Of a DNA stretch of 14,711 bases, positions 7,164 through 13,767 are shown in pieces. How positions within the stretch are numbered: the first letter of the stretch is position 1; the number at the start of each line of letters is the position of its first letter. The position numbers and the translations under genes were made by a program. The notes beneath the pieces are model-generated. The model did no database searches. It was not told the origin of the DNA and was given only the letters and a program-made list of their open reading frames with translations. The stretch is taken from the NCBI GenBank assembly GCA_031406385.1, contig JANOHI010000287.1:1-14711 (forward strand), read 5' to 3'. This DNA is from JANLQX01 sp031406385. GTDB taxonomy: Bacteria; Actinomycetota; Acidimicrobiia; Acidimicrobiales; JANYDT01.

Positions 7164-8017
7164 TTGGCGAGAACGCTCGAGGGGAGTCGGTACTTCGGTG
7201 ACTTGATCAGGCCGTCGATCAGTCGGAGCTGCCGATACGGGAAGCCCGGCTGAAGATAGGCGTCAGAGGGGATCTGGCTGGCGATCGTGGCGTGGATGGC
7301 CGGCACTTTCGACCAATGAGCGCTCGGGCGGAAGTGATGGGCGGTGTGGTAGCCGAGGTTGCCGGTCCAGAAGTTGTAGAGCGGCTGCACCACATTGGTC
7401 GTAGCCCCGAACACCGGGTCGGTCGGCCGACTCGAGTGGTGATCGTACGTAGCCCAGGCAGTCCCGAAGAGCATGAACGCCGGCACGACGACGAAGATCA
7501 TCGTCCCGGCGAACGGCCGCAGGTAGACGACAACAGCGACCGCGGCAATGACCGGGATGAGCATGCGGACGAACACGGCCCGATACTTCGGGTAGTTCTT
7601 CCCGGCTTTCCACGCCCGGTAGTACGCGGTCACCCCGGTGACGAACGAGTACTCGATCCGGCCCATGGGGATACCACTTCGTCGCCGCCACCGCGACTCG
7701 TCAGCATTCTGGTCGAGATAGTTCTTGTGATGCCCAACTGTGTGGTGCAGAGTCCACGTGTGGCTGGTCACGCCGGTCTGCAGGGCGTAGACGACCTCGA
7801 GCGCCCGATTCAGCAGCCGAGAGTTGAAGGTGGACAGATGCTGATGGTGATGGTTGAAGGCGCAGGTCATCCCCTTCGGCAGGATCGACGCTGCGCAGTA
7901 CACGAGGACCAGAAACGGGTTGCTCACGAACAGGCACACAGTGAGATCGATCAGGCCGATCGCGACGAACACCGCCACTCGTGGACGATCCGACGGGTAG
8001 CGAAAGGCCGATGCCAT
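7160..8017 (-). CDS. Membrane fatty acid desaturase/hydroxylase family protein
   Basis: A 285-residue integral membrane di-iron enzyme of the fatty acid desaturase family (PF00487 type), which inserts double bonds or hydroxyls into acyl chains or related lipids. The three histidine clusters are visible: NHHHQH (56-60), HHTVGHH (91-97) and GYHTAHH (224-228), with extra histidines at 193-194 (YDHHSS) and 234. Hydrophobic segments lie at about 13-46, 120-132 and 150-190. It is shorter than typical acyl-lipid desaturases (about 320-400) and has little N-terminal domain. The substrate cannot be told from sequence. It begins 50 bases downstream of the DinB-like gene on the same strand, has a TACGAT box 9 bases before the ATG, and so may be transcribed on its own. 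It converges on vapC. Confidence 0.86.
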   Translation of the reverse strand: MASAFRYPSDRPRVAVFVAIGLIDLTVCLFVSNPFLVLVYCAASILPKGMTCAFNHHHQHLSTFNSRLLNRALEVVYALQTGVTSHTWTLHHTVGHHKNYLDQNADESRWRRRSGIPMGRIEYSFVTGVTAYYRAWKAGKNYPKYRAVFVRMLIPVIAAVAVVVYLRPFAGTMIFVVVPAFMLFGTAWATYDHHSSRPTDPVFGATTNVVQPLYNFWTGNLGYHTAHHFRPSAHWSKVPAIHATIASQIPSDAYLQPGFPYRQLRLIDGLIKSPKYRLPSSVLAK

Positions 8018-8026
8018 AAGGCATAG

Positions 8027-8032
8027 ATCGTA
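8027..8032 (-). promoter_or_regulatory. Candidate -10 box for desaturase gene (TACGAT)
   Basis: The minus strand reads TACGAT, 9 bases, then the ATG at 8017. There is no ribosome binding site between them, as in a leaderless message. No clear -35 is seen. The inverted repeat at 8050-8084 lies just upstream. Confidence 0.42.
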
Positions 8033-8049
8033 CGGCAGCCCTGTGCCCT

Positions 8050-8084
8050 ATATGCGCGGGTCGACTTTCATTCAGCGCGCATAT
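8050..8084. repeat. 9-bp perfect inverted repeat spanning the DinB stop codon
   Basis: ATATGCGCG (8050-8058) and CGCGCATAT (8076-8084) are exact complements separated by 17 bases that include the stop codon of the DinB-like gene. It sits upstream of the candidate desaturase promoter. It may be a dimeric repressor operator or an mRNA hairpin at the end of the DinB transcript. The long loop and missing T-run make a simple intrinsic terminator unlikely. Confidence 0.5.
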
Positions 8085-8610
8085 GAGTTACGTCCCACAC
8101 GTGGTGGACGGGATCGTGGAGCATGTAGCGGGCGAAGCTCTCGATGGTGAACCGCTTGTTGTCGCTTCGGTTGCCCGTCCGCTGCCACTGCGTGCCCGTG
8201 ACCCCGGCGAAGGATGCGCTCAGCCGACGCTGGGCCTCGACGAGTTCGGCGGACACCACTTCGGGGTCCTGCTCCCGGTAGCGGTCCGTCAGCGCGGTCT
8301 CGTCCTGATCCCAATTCGGGTAGTGCGGGTCGTCCTGACCCAGCATGAGGTTCAGGCGGTAGTCGTAGAGGCGGAACACGTCACGAACGTGACAGGCATA
8401 CTCGAGCGGGGACCACACCCCCGCGGCCGGACGATCTCGAACACCAGGCCGCGCAAGCAACTCCACCCACGTGTCGGCGTTTGCCTCAAGTCGGGCCGGG
8501 ACCGTTGCCAGGTCGAGTCCAGGGGCGTCGAACCGGCAGTCGTCGCACTTCGCCTCGAGCACCCATGTCCAGTCCTTGGTCTCCGGCACAACGTCGTCGA
8601 GTTCACTCAT
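8068..8610 (-). CDS. DinB-fold (DinB_2/maleylpyruvate isomerase N-terminal-like) putative metal-dependent protein
   Basis: A 180-residue protein of the DinB/YfiT-like four-helix bundle superfamily, which includes mycothiol-dependent transferases and isomerases of actinobacteria. The usual metal-ligand histidines are visible: His74 in GVWSPLEYACHVRDVF and the HDPVHHVWDVTH cluster (165, 169, 170) near the C terminus. An N-terminal Cys22-x2-Cys25 pair (EAKCDDCRFDA) follows a WTWVLE segment and may be a thiol or metal site. I chose the ATG at 8610; the frame is open further upstream, but there it runs antisense to hutH. It is divergent from hutH with only 69 bases between the starts, and precedes the desaturase. 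The biochemical role is unknown; a link to histidine use is not shown by anything but proximity. Confidence 0.85.
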   Translation of the reverse strand: MSELDDVVPETKDWTWVLEAKCDDCRFDAPGLDLATVPARLEANADTWVELLARPGVRDRPAAGVWSPLEYACHVRDVFRLYDYRLNLMLGQDDPHYPNWDQDETALTDRYREQDPEVVSAELVEAQRRLSASFAGVTGTQWQRTGNRSDNKRFTIESFARYMLHDPVHHVWDVTHMRAE

Positions 8611-8618
8611 GACCAACG

Positions 8619-8624
8619 ACGGTA
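8619..8624 (-). promoter_or_regulatory. Candidate -10 box for DinB-like gene (TACCGT)
   Basis: The minus strand reads TACCGT, 8 bases, then ATG at 8610, with no Shine-Dalgarno in the gap. It faces the hutH promoter across a divergent spacer of 69 bases, so a shared regulator could act on both. Confidence 0.45.
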
Positions 8625-8665
8625 GGCGTACTCCTCCTCGACGCCGCCCGAATTTCCCGGACCAG

Positions 8666-8671
8666 TAGCCT
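8666..8671 (+). promoter_or_regulatory. Candidate -10 box for hutH (TAGCCT)
   Basis: TAGCCT is followed by 8 bases and the ATG at 8680. The same hexamer at the same distance precedes the chosen start of the MFS gene (11445-11450). No ribosome binding site is seen. Confidence 0.45.
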
Positions 8672-8679
8672 CCGTGGCG

Positions 8680-10236
8680 ATGCCCGCACTTCGACCCTCC
8701 ACCTCGGCCGCTTCGGTCACCCTCCACGGCCCTGGCGTGACGATCGACGACGTCGTCGCAGTCGCTCGCCAGGGTGCACCCGTGGAGATCAGCAGCGAAG
8801 CGACGGCCCGGATGGGTAAAGCACGGGCGATCGTGGAGCGCCTGGCCGAAGGCGATCCCGTCTACGGGATCTCCACCGGGTTCGGGGCTCTGGCCAACGT
8901 GTCGATTCCCCCGGCCCGCCGAGCCGATCTGCAAGTCGCCCTCGTCCGGTCGCACGCCGCCGGCATGGGACCCCTCGTCGAGCGCGAGGTCGTCCGCGCG
9001 CTGGCGTTCCTGCGCGCCCGCACCCTCGCTCTCGGCGCCAGTGGCGCCCGACCGGCGACCGCACAGGGTCTCGTCGATCTCCTCAACCACGACATCGCTC
9101 CCCACGTGTACGAGCACGGGTCGCTCGGCGCGAGTGGTGACCTCGCACCGCTCGCCCACGTGGCACTCGCACTCATCGGGGAAGGAACCGTCGATCATCA
9201 CGGTGTCCCCAAGCCGGCTGCCACCGCGCTTGCCGAAGCCGGACTGCGGCCCCTCGTACTGGCCGAGAAGGAGGGGCTTGCGCTGACGAACGGAACCGAC
9301 GGCATTCTCGGCATGCTCTGTCTGGCCGTGGCCGACGCGAGGTCACTCCTCACCCATGCCGATATCGCATGCGCGATGACCGTCGAAGCACTCCTCGCCA
9401 CTGACCGACCGTTCGCCGCTGATCTCCAAGCGCTCCGTCCGCACCCCGGACAGGCCGCGAGCGCAGCAAATCTCTGCACTCTGCTCGCCGGTTCGGAGAT
9501 CGTGGCCAGCCATCGGCTCGACGACAGCAGGGTGCAAGACGCGTACTCCGTGCGCTGCACCCCCCAGGTTCACGGCGCGGCGCGTGACACGCTCAACTTC
9601 GTCATTGCGATCGTCGAGCGTGAGCTGGCCTCGGCGATCGATAACCCGATGGTCCTACCCGATGGACGAGTCGAATCCTGCGGCAACTTCCACGGCGCGC
9701 CGCTCGGTTACGCCGCCGATTTTCTGGCCATTGCTCTGACCGACCTGAGCGCCATCTCCGAACGACGCATGGACCGCATGCTCGACCGCACGCGATCGCA
9801 CGGCCTGTCCCCGTTCCTCGCCGACGACCCCGGTGTCGACTCGGGGATGATGATCGCCCACTACACGAGTGCGGCGATGCTCAGCGAGAACAAGCGCCTT
9901 GCTCACCCGGCGAGCATCGACTCGGCACCCACATCGGGCATGCAGGAAGACCACGTGTCGATGGCCTGGGGCGCCGCTCGCAAGCTGCGGCTCATCATCG
10001 ACAATGTCCGCCGGATCCTTGCCGTGGAATGCCTCATCGCGGCTCGTGGCATCGATGCGCGGCTGCCGCTCATGCCGGCCCTCGGCACGGGCGCAGCGCA
10101 CGCGCAGATCCGCTCCATCGTCGAAGGCATCGGACCCGACCGCTACCTCTCCCCCGAACTGGCGGCGGGAGAGGAACTCGTCCGTTCGGCCGCCATCATC
10201 GACGCGGTTACCGCAATGGTGGGTCCGCTCGCCTGA
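8680..10236 (+). CDS. hutH: Histidine ammonia-lyase (HutH)
   Basis: Converts L-histidine to urocanate and ammonia, the entry step of the hut pathway. The 518-residue protein carries the Ala-Ser-Gly triad at residues 151-153 (GSLGASGDLAPLAH) that cyclises to the MIO cofactor. Other family segments are YGISTGFGALA, the motif EGLALTNGT, RVQDAYSVRCTPQVHGA, SAIDNPMVLPDG, NFHGAPLGYAADF and SGMQEDHVSMAWGAARKL. I placed the start at ATG 8680, because a TAGCCT box lies 8 bases upstream; the GTG two codons earlier at 8674 is equally open. It is separated from the hutU-hutI operon by about 2.3 kb of unrelated genes on both strands, so the pathway here has at least two transcripts. The downstream LLM gene is 93 bases away. 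Confidence 0.96.
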   Translation: MPALRPSTSAASVTLHGPGVTIDDVVAVARQGAPVEISSEATARMGKARAIVERLAEGDPVYGISTGFGALANVSIPPARRADLQVALVRSHAAGMGPLVEREVVRALAFLRARTLALGASGARPATAQGLVDLLNHDIAPHVYEHGSLGASGDLAPLAHVALALIGEGTVDHHGVPKPAATALAEAGLRPLVLAEKEGLALTNGTDGILGMLCLAVADARSLLTHADIACAMTVEALLATDRPFAADLQALRPHPGQAASAANLCTLLAGSEIVASHRLDDSRVQDAYSVRCTPQVHGAARDTLNFVIAIVERELASAIDNPMVLPDGRVESCGNFHGAPLGYAADFLAIALTDLSAISERRMDRMLDRTRSHGLSPFLADDPGVDSGMMIAHYTSAAMLSENKRLAHPASIDSAPTSGMQEDHVSMAWGAARKLRLIIDNVRRILAVECLIAARGIDARLPLMPALGTGAAHAQIRSIVEGIGPDRYLSPELAAGEELVRSAAIIDAVTAMVGPLA

Positions 10237-10329
10237 GGCCCGGTGGTTCGGATCAGTCGACGAGCAGAGTGACGCGGCCCGGGCCGCCGAACTCGACCAC
10301 GCTGTCGAGGGCCACCAAGATGGACGGCC

Positions 10330-11307
10330 ATGAGCACCGCATGGCCAGCCAACGCTGATCCGAACGTGTTGCGCCTCGGCGCCCACGTCGGCCAGCAGAA
10401 CATGACGATGGACGACATGCGGGCCCTGTGGCGCCGACTCGATGCCCACCTTGACTGGATTTCGTGCTGGGACCACCTCTACGAAGCGCCACCGGCCGGC
10501 GGGACGCTCGATCACTTCGAGGCACTCACCGTGCTCGGCGCGCTCGCCGCGTCGACCGAACGGGTGCGTGTCGGATGCCTGGTGTTCTACGTCGGCTACC
10601 GCTCCCCCGGCGTGCTCGCCAAGGCCGCCACGACCCTCGACCACATCTCCGGCGGACGATTCGACCTCGGCCTCGGTTCCGGGTGGCACGAGCAGGAGGC
10701 GAGGGCGTTCGGATACCCGTTCCCGTCGGTGAAGACCCGCTTCGACATGCTCGACGAAGCCGCCACGATCATTCGCGGCCTTCTCACCAACGATCGAACC
10801 ACCTTTGTCGGCGAGCACTTCTCCGTCGACGACGCATCGTGCCTTCCACGACCACTACAAGCGCGCTTACCAATCTGGATCGGTGGTGCCGGAGAGCAAC
10901 GTACGCTTCGCCTCGTCGCGAAACACGCCGATGGATGGAACGTCCCATACGTAACGCCTGACGAGTTCCATAGGTTGAACGGCGTGCTCGACGACCGTTG
11001 TGCCGAGATCGGTCGCGACCCGTCAACGGTTCGCCGCACCATCAATCTGATGTTCAACATCCAATCAACCGCCGCCGCCGCTGAGGCCGAGATCGAACGC
11101 CTCCGCGGCGCCTGGGGTCCGGCCTTCGATCGCATCACCGGCGGAGCGCTGCTGGGCACCCCCGACCAGGCCATCGAGCGGATCCGTGCGTACCGCGCCG
11201 CGGGGGCCCAAGACATCAACATTGCGCTCCGGGCGCCATGGGACGATGACGCGCTGCGTGTGTACCTCGACGAGGTGGTGCCGGCGGCGAAGGCTGACGT
11301 GGCCTGA
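10330..11307 (+). CDS. LLM-class (bacterial luciferase-like) F420-dependent oxidoreductase
   Basis: A 325-residue TIM-barrel oxidoreductase of the luciferase-like monooxygenase superfamily. Typical segments: LDWISCWDHLYEAPPAGGTL near the N terminus, LTVLGALAASTERVRVGCLV, the strand-loop YRSPGVLAKAATTLDHISGG, RFDLGLGSGWHEQEARAFGYPFP, LPIWIGGAGEQRTLRLVAKHADGWN, and a C-terminal LLGTPDQAIERIRAYRAAGA. In actinobacteria this pattern is usually F420-dependent rather than FMN-dependent. The substrate is unknown. ATG at 10330 is the natural start; I see neither a strong Shine-Dalgarno nor a TANNNT box before it, so it may be read through from hutH 93 bases upstream. The gene ends 151 bases before the MFS start. 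Confidence 0.9.
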   Translation: MSTAWPANADPNVLRLGAHVGQQNMTMDDMRALWRRLDAHLDWISCWDHLYEAPPAGGTLDHFEALTVLGALAASTERVRVGCLVFYVGYRSPGVLAKAATTLDHISGGRFDLGLGSGWHEQEARAFGYPFPSVKTRFDMLDEAATIIRGLLTNDRTTFVGEHFSVDDASCLPRPLQARLPIWIGGAGEQRTLRLVAKHADGWNVPYVTPDEFHRLNGVLDDRCAEIGRDPSTVRRTINLMFNIQSTAAAAEAEIERLRGAWGPAFDRITGGALLGTPDQAIERIRAYRAAGAQDINIALRAPWDDDALRVYLDEVVPAAKADVA

Positions 11308-11444
11308 GGTCACCCGGCCCGCTCGTTTTCGAGGAGCAGTCTGACCGCTGCCCGCTCCTTCCGATGCCGCCCAAAAGGTGTTGGCGATGCAGGCATCGGA
11401 CCGCATACCCGTAAACCGGACGGAGGCACGTGACCGCCAGCGCC

Positions 11445-11450
11445 TAGCCT
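11445..11450 (+). promoter_or_regulatory. Candidate -10 box for MFS gene (TAGCCT)
   Basis: TAGCCT lies 8 bases before the GTG at 11459. It is identical in sequence and spacing to the candidate hutH box. The 151-base gap 11308-11458 shows no gene; it has only a 4-bp CTCG-TTTT-CGAG hairpin near 11325, too weak to call a terminator. Confidence 0.42.
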
Positions 11451-11458
11451 CTTTCGCC

Positions 11459-12673
11459 GTGCAGACGAGTCGTCGAACCATCCGCTCGTTGCAGATGACC
11501 GGCGCCGCTCTGTCGTCGGGCTACGGCGTGATGTTCGCTGTGCTCGGAAAGATGCGAGACACCTACGGGATTTCGGAGACGATGCTCGGCCTGATCGTTG
11601 CCGTGGGGTTCTTTGCCTCGTTCGTGGCCCAGATCCTCCTCGCCCCGCTCGCTGACCGGGGCTTCGCGCGCACCCTGCTCCTCGGTGGACTCACCGCCAA
11701 CGTGATCGGTCTCCTGATCGTCGCCACTGCGTCGGCCACTCCTGCCTTCGCATTCGGGCGTGCGTTGATGGGTCTCGGCATCGGCGCCGCCTATCCCGCC
11801 TTGCGCCGATCGGTGGCGTTTGCCGACCCCGACAACGTCGGCAAGAACCTCGGCGGCATGCTGTCGTTCGACGTCGTCGGCTTCCTCGTGGGCCCGGCAA
11901 TTGCCGCCGTTCTGGTCGGTCACATCGGCATCCGGTGGCCATTCGTTGTCGCCGCGTCGCTTTCCGCAGTGTTTGTCCCGATCACCTGGCGCGCCCCATT
12001 CGGCGCCCCCGAGGCGGCGGCGGCAGACAAACCCCGCCTCGCTGTCGGACTATTGCGCGAACGATGGATGCAGTCAGCCAGTGCCTACGGTGTCGCCTTC
12101 TTCATCATGATCGGCATCTTCGATGCATTGTGGGCGGTCCGTATCGACGACCTCAAGGGTTCGTACTTCTACGTCACCTTGGGCATCATCGTGTTTGCCG
12201 CACCGATGGTGGTGCTCGCCGAGCGAGGGGGGGCGTGGGCGGAGCAGAAGGGCCCGTTCCGAATCGGTGGACTTGGTCTTTGTGTTGGCGCTCTGTGCCT
12301 CAGCATGTACGGGCTGATCCCGGTGCCGTGGATCCTGATCCTCGTCGGCCTGGTCCACGCCACGAACGACGGCATGAGCGCATCAAGCATTCCCATCGCT
12401 GTCTCACTGGCCGCCCCTCCCGAGCAAGTCGCCGGGGCCCAGGGCCTCGTCGGTGCGCTGCAGACGCTCTCGGGAGGTGTCGCGGCGTTGTCGGCAGGTG
12501 CGGTGTACGACCGCTTCGGTCCGATCACCACCTACGTGGGCGGCTCGGCGTGCATGTGCGCCCTCATCGCCTTCGGATGGATTCGTGCAGGCGATTTGCG
12601 TGGCCTGCGCAAGCTCCCGATGAAATCGGACGCGGGCGTCGAGATAGCTGTCCGGGCACCGGTCACCGCCTAG
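11459..12673 (+). CDS. Major facilitator superfamily transporter
   Basis: A 404-residue 12-helix transporter of the inner membrane. Hydrophobic helices start at about MTGAALSSGYGVMFAVLG; the loop LADRGFARTLLLGG after the second helix is the MFS A-motif region (usual form GxxxDRxGR), FGRALMGLGIGAAYPALRR is the helix-4/5 signature, and a second D-R-F-G (YDRFGPITTYVGG) follows in the C half. A central loop rich in Pro and Ala divides the halves. The substrate cannot be read from sequence. I chose GTG 11459, which places about 12 residues before helix 1 and has a TAGCCT box 8 bases upstream; a TTG at 11378 in frame would add 27 polar residues. The gene overlaps the convergent CHAP gene by 11 bases. 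It is probably unrelated to histidine uptake, although this is not excluded. Confidence 0.9.
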   Translation: MQTSRRTIRSLQMTGAALSSGYGVMFAVLGKMRDTYGISETMLGLIVAVGFFASFVAQILLAPLADRGFARTLLLGGLTANVIGLLIVATASATPAFAFGRALMGLGIGAAYPALRRSVAFADPDNVGKNLGGMLSFDVVGFLVGPAIAAVLVGHIGIRWPFVVAASLSAVFVPITWRAPFGAPEAAAADKPRLAVGLLRERWMQSASAYGVAFFIMIGIFDALWAVRIDDLKGSYFYVTLGIIVFAAPMVVLAERGGAWAEQKGPFRIGGLGLCVGALCLSMYGLIPVPWILILVGLVHATNDGMSASSIPIAVSLAAPPEQVAGAQGLVGALQTLSGGVAALSAGAVYDRFGPITTYVGGSACMCALIAFGWIRAGDLRGLRKLPMKSDAGVEIAVRAPVTA

Positions 12674-13553
12674 CGGCCCGAGTCGATCGACGGCGCGCCC
12701 GGCGACGTTGCGGGGCAAGCGTGCTCGGGCGCGGTGCGAGGTCGTCTGGTCCGCGATCGTCCTCCGGCGATGGTGGGAACACCCGCCAGAACGTGAGAGC
12801 GCGGGAGTACGCAAGTGAGCGGGTCTGCTTCACGACCCCGCCACCATCACGTCCGCTCTGCGGTCCAGCGTTTCCTTCGATCGTCACGACCCGACCATCG
12901 GGCAGCACATCGACCACGATCCCGGTGTGCCCAGCGCCGCGGTCGCCACGCCGGAAGTGGAAGAACACATCACCAGGTCGAGGACGGGAGAAGAGCTCAC
13001 CACGTTTGTAAGCGGCGTCGCGTCCGTATTGGCAGAAGGCGTAGCCCGACGCGCCCTTCCGTGCGCCGATACTGATAGGAAGCGGACGACCGGCGTGGGC
13101 GAATACCCAGGACACGAACTCAGCGCACCAGAACACTCCGTTCGCACCGAACCACTCCCCGTAGTCACTGATGTTGCGGCCTTTCTCCCGCACGCCGAGT
13201 TGGCTGGCCGCGACCCGAAGAACGTCGTTGGTCGCATCCTCGTCGGCGAACGGCCCGGCGAGCTGACCCGACCACGGAGAGACCGCCGCGATCGACGGGG
13301 AAATCCCGATAGCGGGCAGGTGGAGCGCCCTGCCTCCTGGAGCATCGGCCGCTCCCAGGCGCCGCGCCACGACGGTAACGGACGCTTCGACCGATCGGCA
13401 GGTCCTCGCAAGCGACGCGACAGAGCCGACGTAGTTGACCGCGCGACCCACACCGAGGCGCCGAGACGCACCGTCGATGGTCAGGGCGCAGCCTTCGAGT
13501 GCATTCGCCAGCGACAACAGATCAATCGGAAGCGCGGCCACCCGAGGGGTCAT
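12663..13553 (-). CDS. CHAP-domain cysteine amidase/peptidase-like protein
   Basis: A 296-residue protein with a CHAP domain at about 107-262: Cys143 in GVFWCAEFVSWVFAH, His209 in RGAGHTGIVVDV, and a polar residue in TIEGNAG (Glu226/Asn228). CHAP enzymes usually cut peptidoglycan cross-links or act as endopeptidases. The first ~70 residues are predicted helical, lack a Sec or Tat signal, and recall the small helical N domains of type VII-secreted proteins (a resemblance, not a match). A Pro/Ala/Gly linker follows; the tail from about 264 is rich in Pro and Arg. It has its own candidate promoter (TACCGT, 6 bases before the ATG) and lies behind a hairpin that should stop nuoB transcription. It occupies the position where nuoC would be expected. 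Confidence 0.85.
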   Translation of the reverse strand: MTPRVAALPIDLLSLANALEGCALTIDGASRRLGVGRAVNYVGSVASLARTCRSVEASVTVVARRLGAADAPGGRALHLPAIGISPSIAAVSPWSGQLAGPFADEDATNDVLRVAASQLGVREKGRNISDYGEWFGANGVFWCAEFVSWVFAHAGRPLPISIGARKGASGYAFCQYGRDAAYKRGELFSRPRPGDVFFHFRRGDRGAGHTGIVVDVLPDGRVVTIEGNAGPQSGRDGGGVVKQTRSLAYSRALTFWRVFPPSPEDDRGPDDLAPRPSTLAPQRRRARRRSTRAARR

Positions 13554-13559
13554 GGCGTC

Positions 13560-13565
13560 ACGGTA
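13560..13565 (-). promoter_or_regulatory. Candidate -10 box for CHAP gene (TACCGT)
   Basis: The minus strand reads TACCGT, 6 bases, then the ATG at 13553, with no ribosome binding site in the gap. It lies just downstream of the hairpin at 13590-13613, consistent with a separate transcript. Confidence 0.48.
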
Positions 13566-13589
13566 GAGGGCCGCCCCGCCGATGTTTGA

Positions 13590-13613
13590 CGGCGGCGCAC
13601 CGGAGCGCCGCCG
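13590..13613 (-). terminator. Strong GC hairpin after nuoB
   Basis: CGGCGGCGC (13590-13598) pairs perfectly with GCGCCGCCG (13605-13613) around a 6-base loop. It lies 5 bases beyond the last repeat copy downstream of nuoB and 36 bases before the CHAP start. Actinobacterial terminators often lack a T-run, as here. Confidence 0.6.
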
Positions 13614-13618
13614 ATTGC

Positions 13619-13767
13619 GCGGCTAGCGAGTTTCCGACATGTAGATCGGCTCGGCGCGCTCTGCCTCTGGTCGCGGCTAGCGGGTTTCCGACATGTAGAT
13701 CGGCTCGGCGCGCTCTGCCTCTGGTCGCGGCTGCCGAGTTTCCGACATGTAGATCGGTTCGGCGCGC
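13619..13767. repeat. 54-bp tandem repeat at the 3' end of nuoB
   Basis: Units start with GTTTCCGAC at 13630, 13684 and 13738, exactly 54 bases apart. The first two are full and the third stops at 13767; an 11-base remnant of the unit end lies at 13619-13629. On the minus strand each unit encodes AEPIYMSETR at the end of NuoB. In the copy nearest the gene the following TAG has become CAG, so translation runs on for 18 residues and stops in the middle copy; the third copy is untranslated and keeps its TAG. Confidence 0.92.

Noticed and set aside
10274..10287. 14-base perfect palindrome GCGGCCCGGGCCGC after hutH
   Set aside because: It has no loop and no T-run, and such GC palindromes arise easily in this composition; not called a terminator. 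The rest of the 93-base gap shows nothing.
10253..10321. Minus-strand tail reading LDSVVEFGGPGRVTLLVD before a stop, between hutH and the LLM gene
   Set aside because: It looks protein-like but is only about 20 codons outside the flanking genes and matches no family I recognise; chance in GC-rich DNA is enough.
9655..10818. Minus-strand open frame of 387 codons across the hutH end and the LLM gene
   Set aside because: Antisense shadow of two well-supported genes; no domain pattern.
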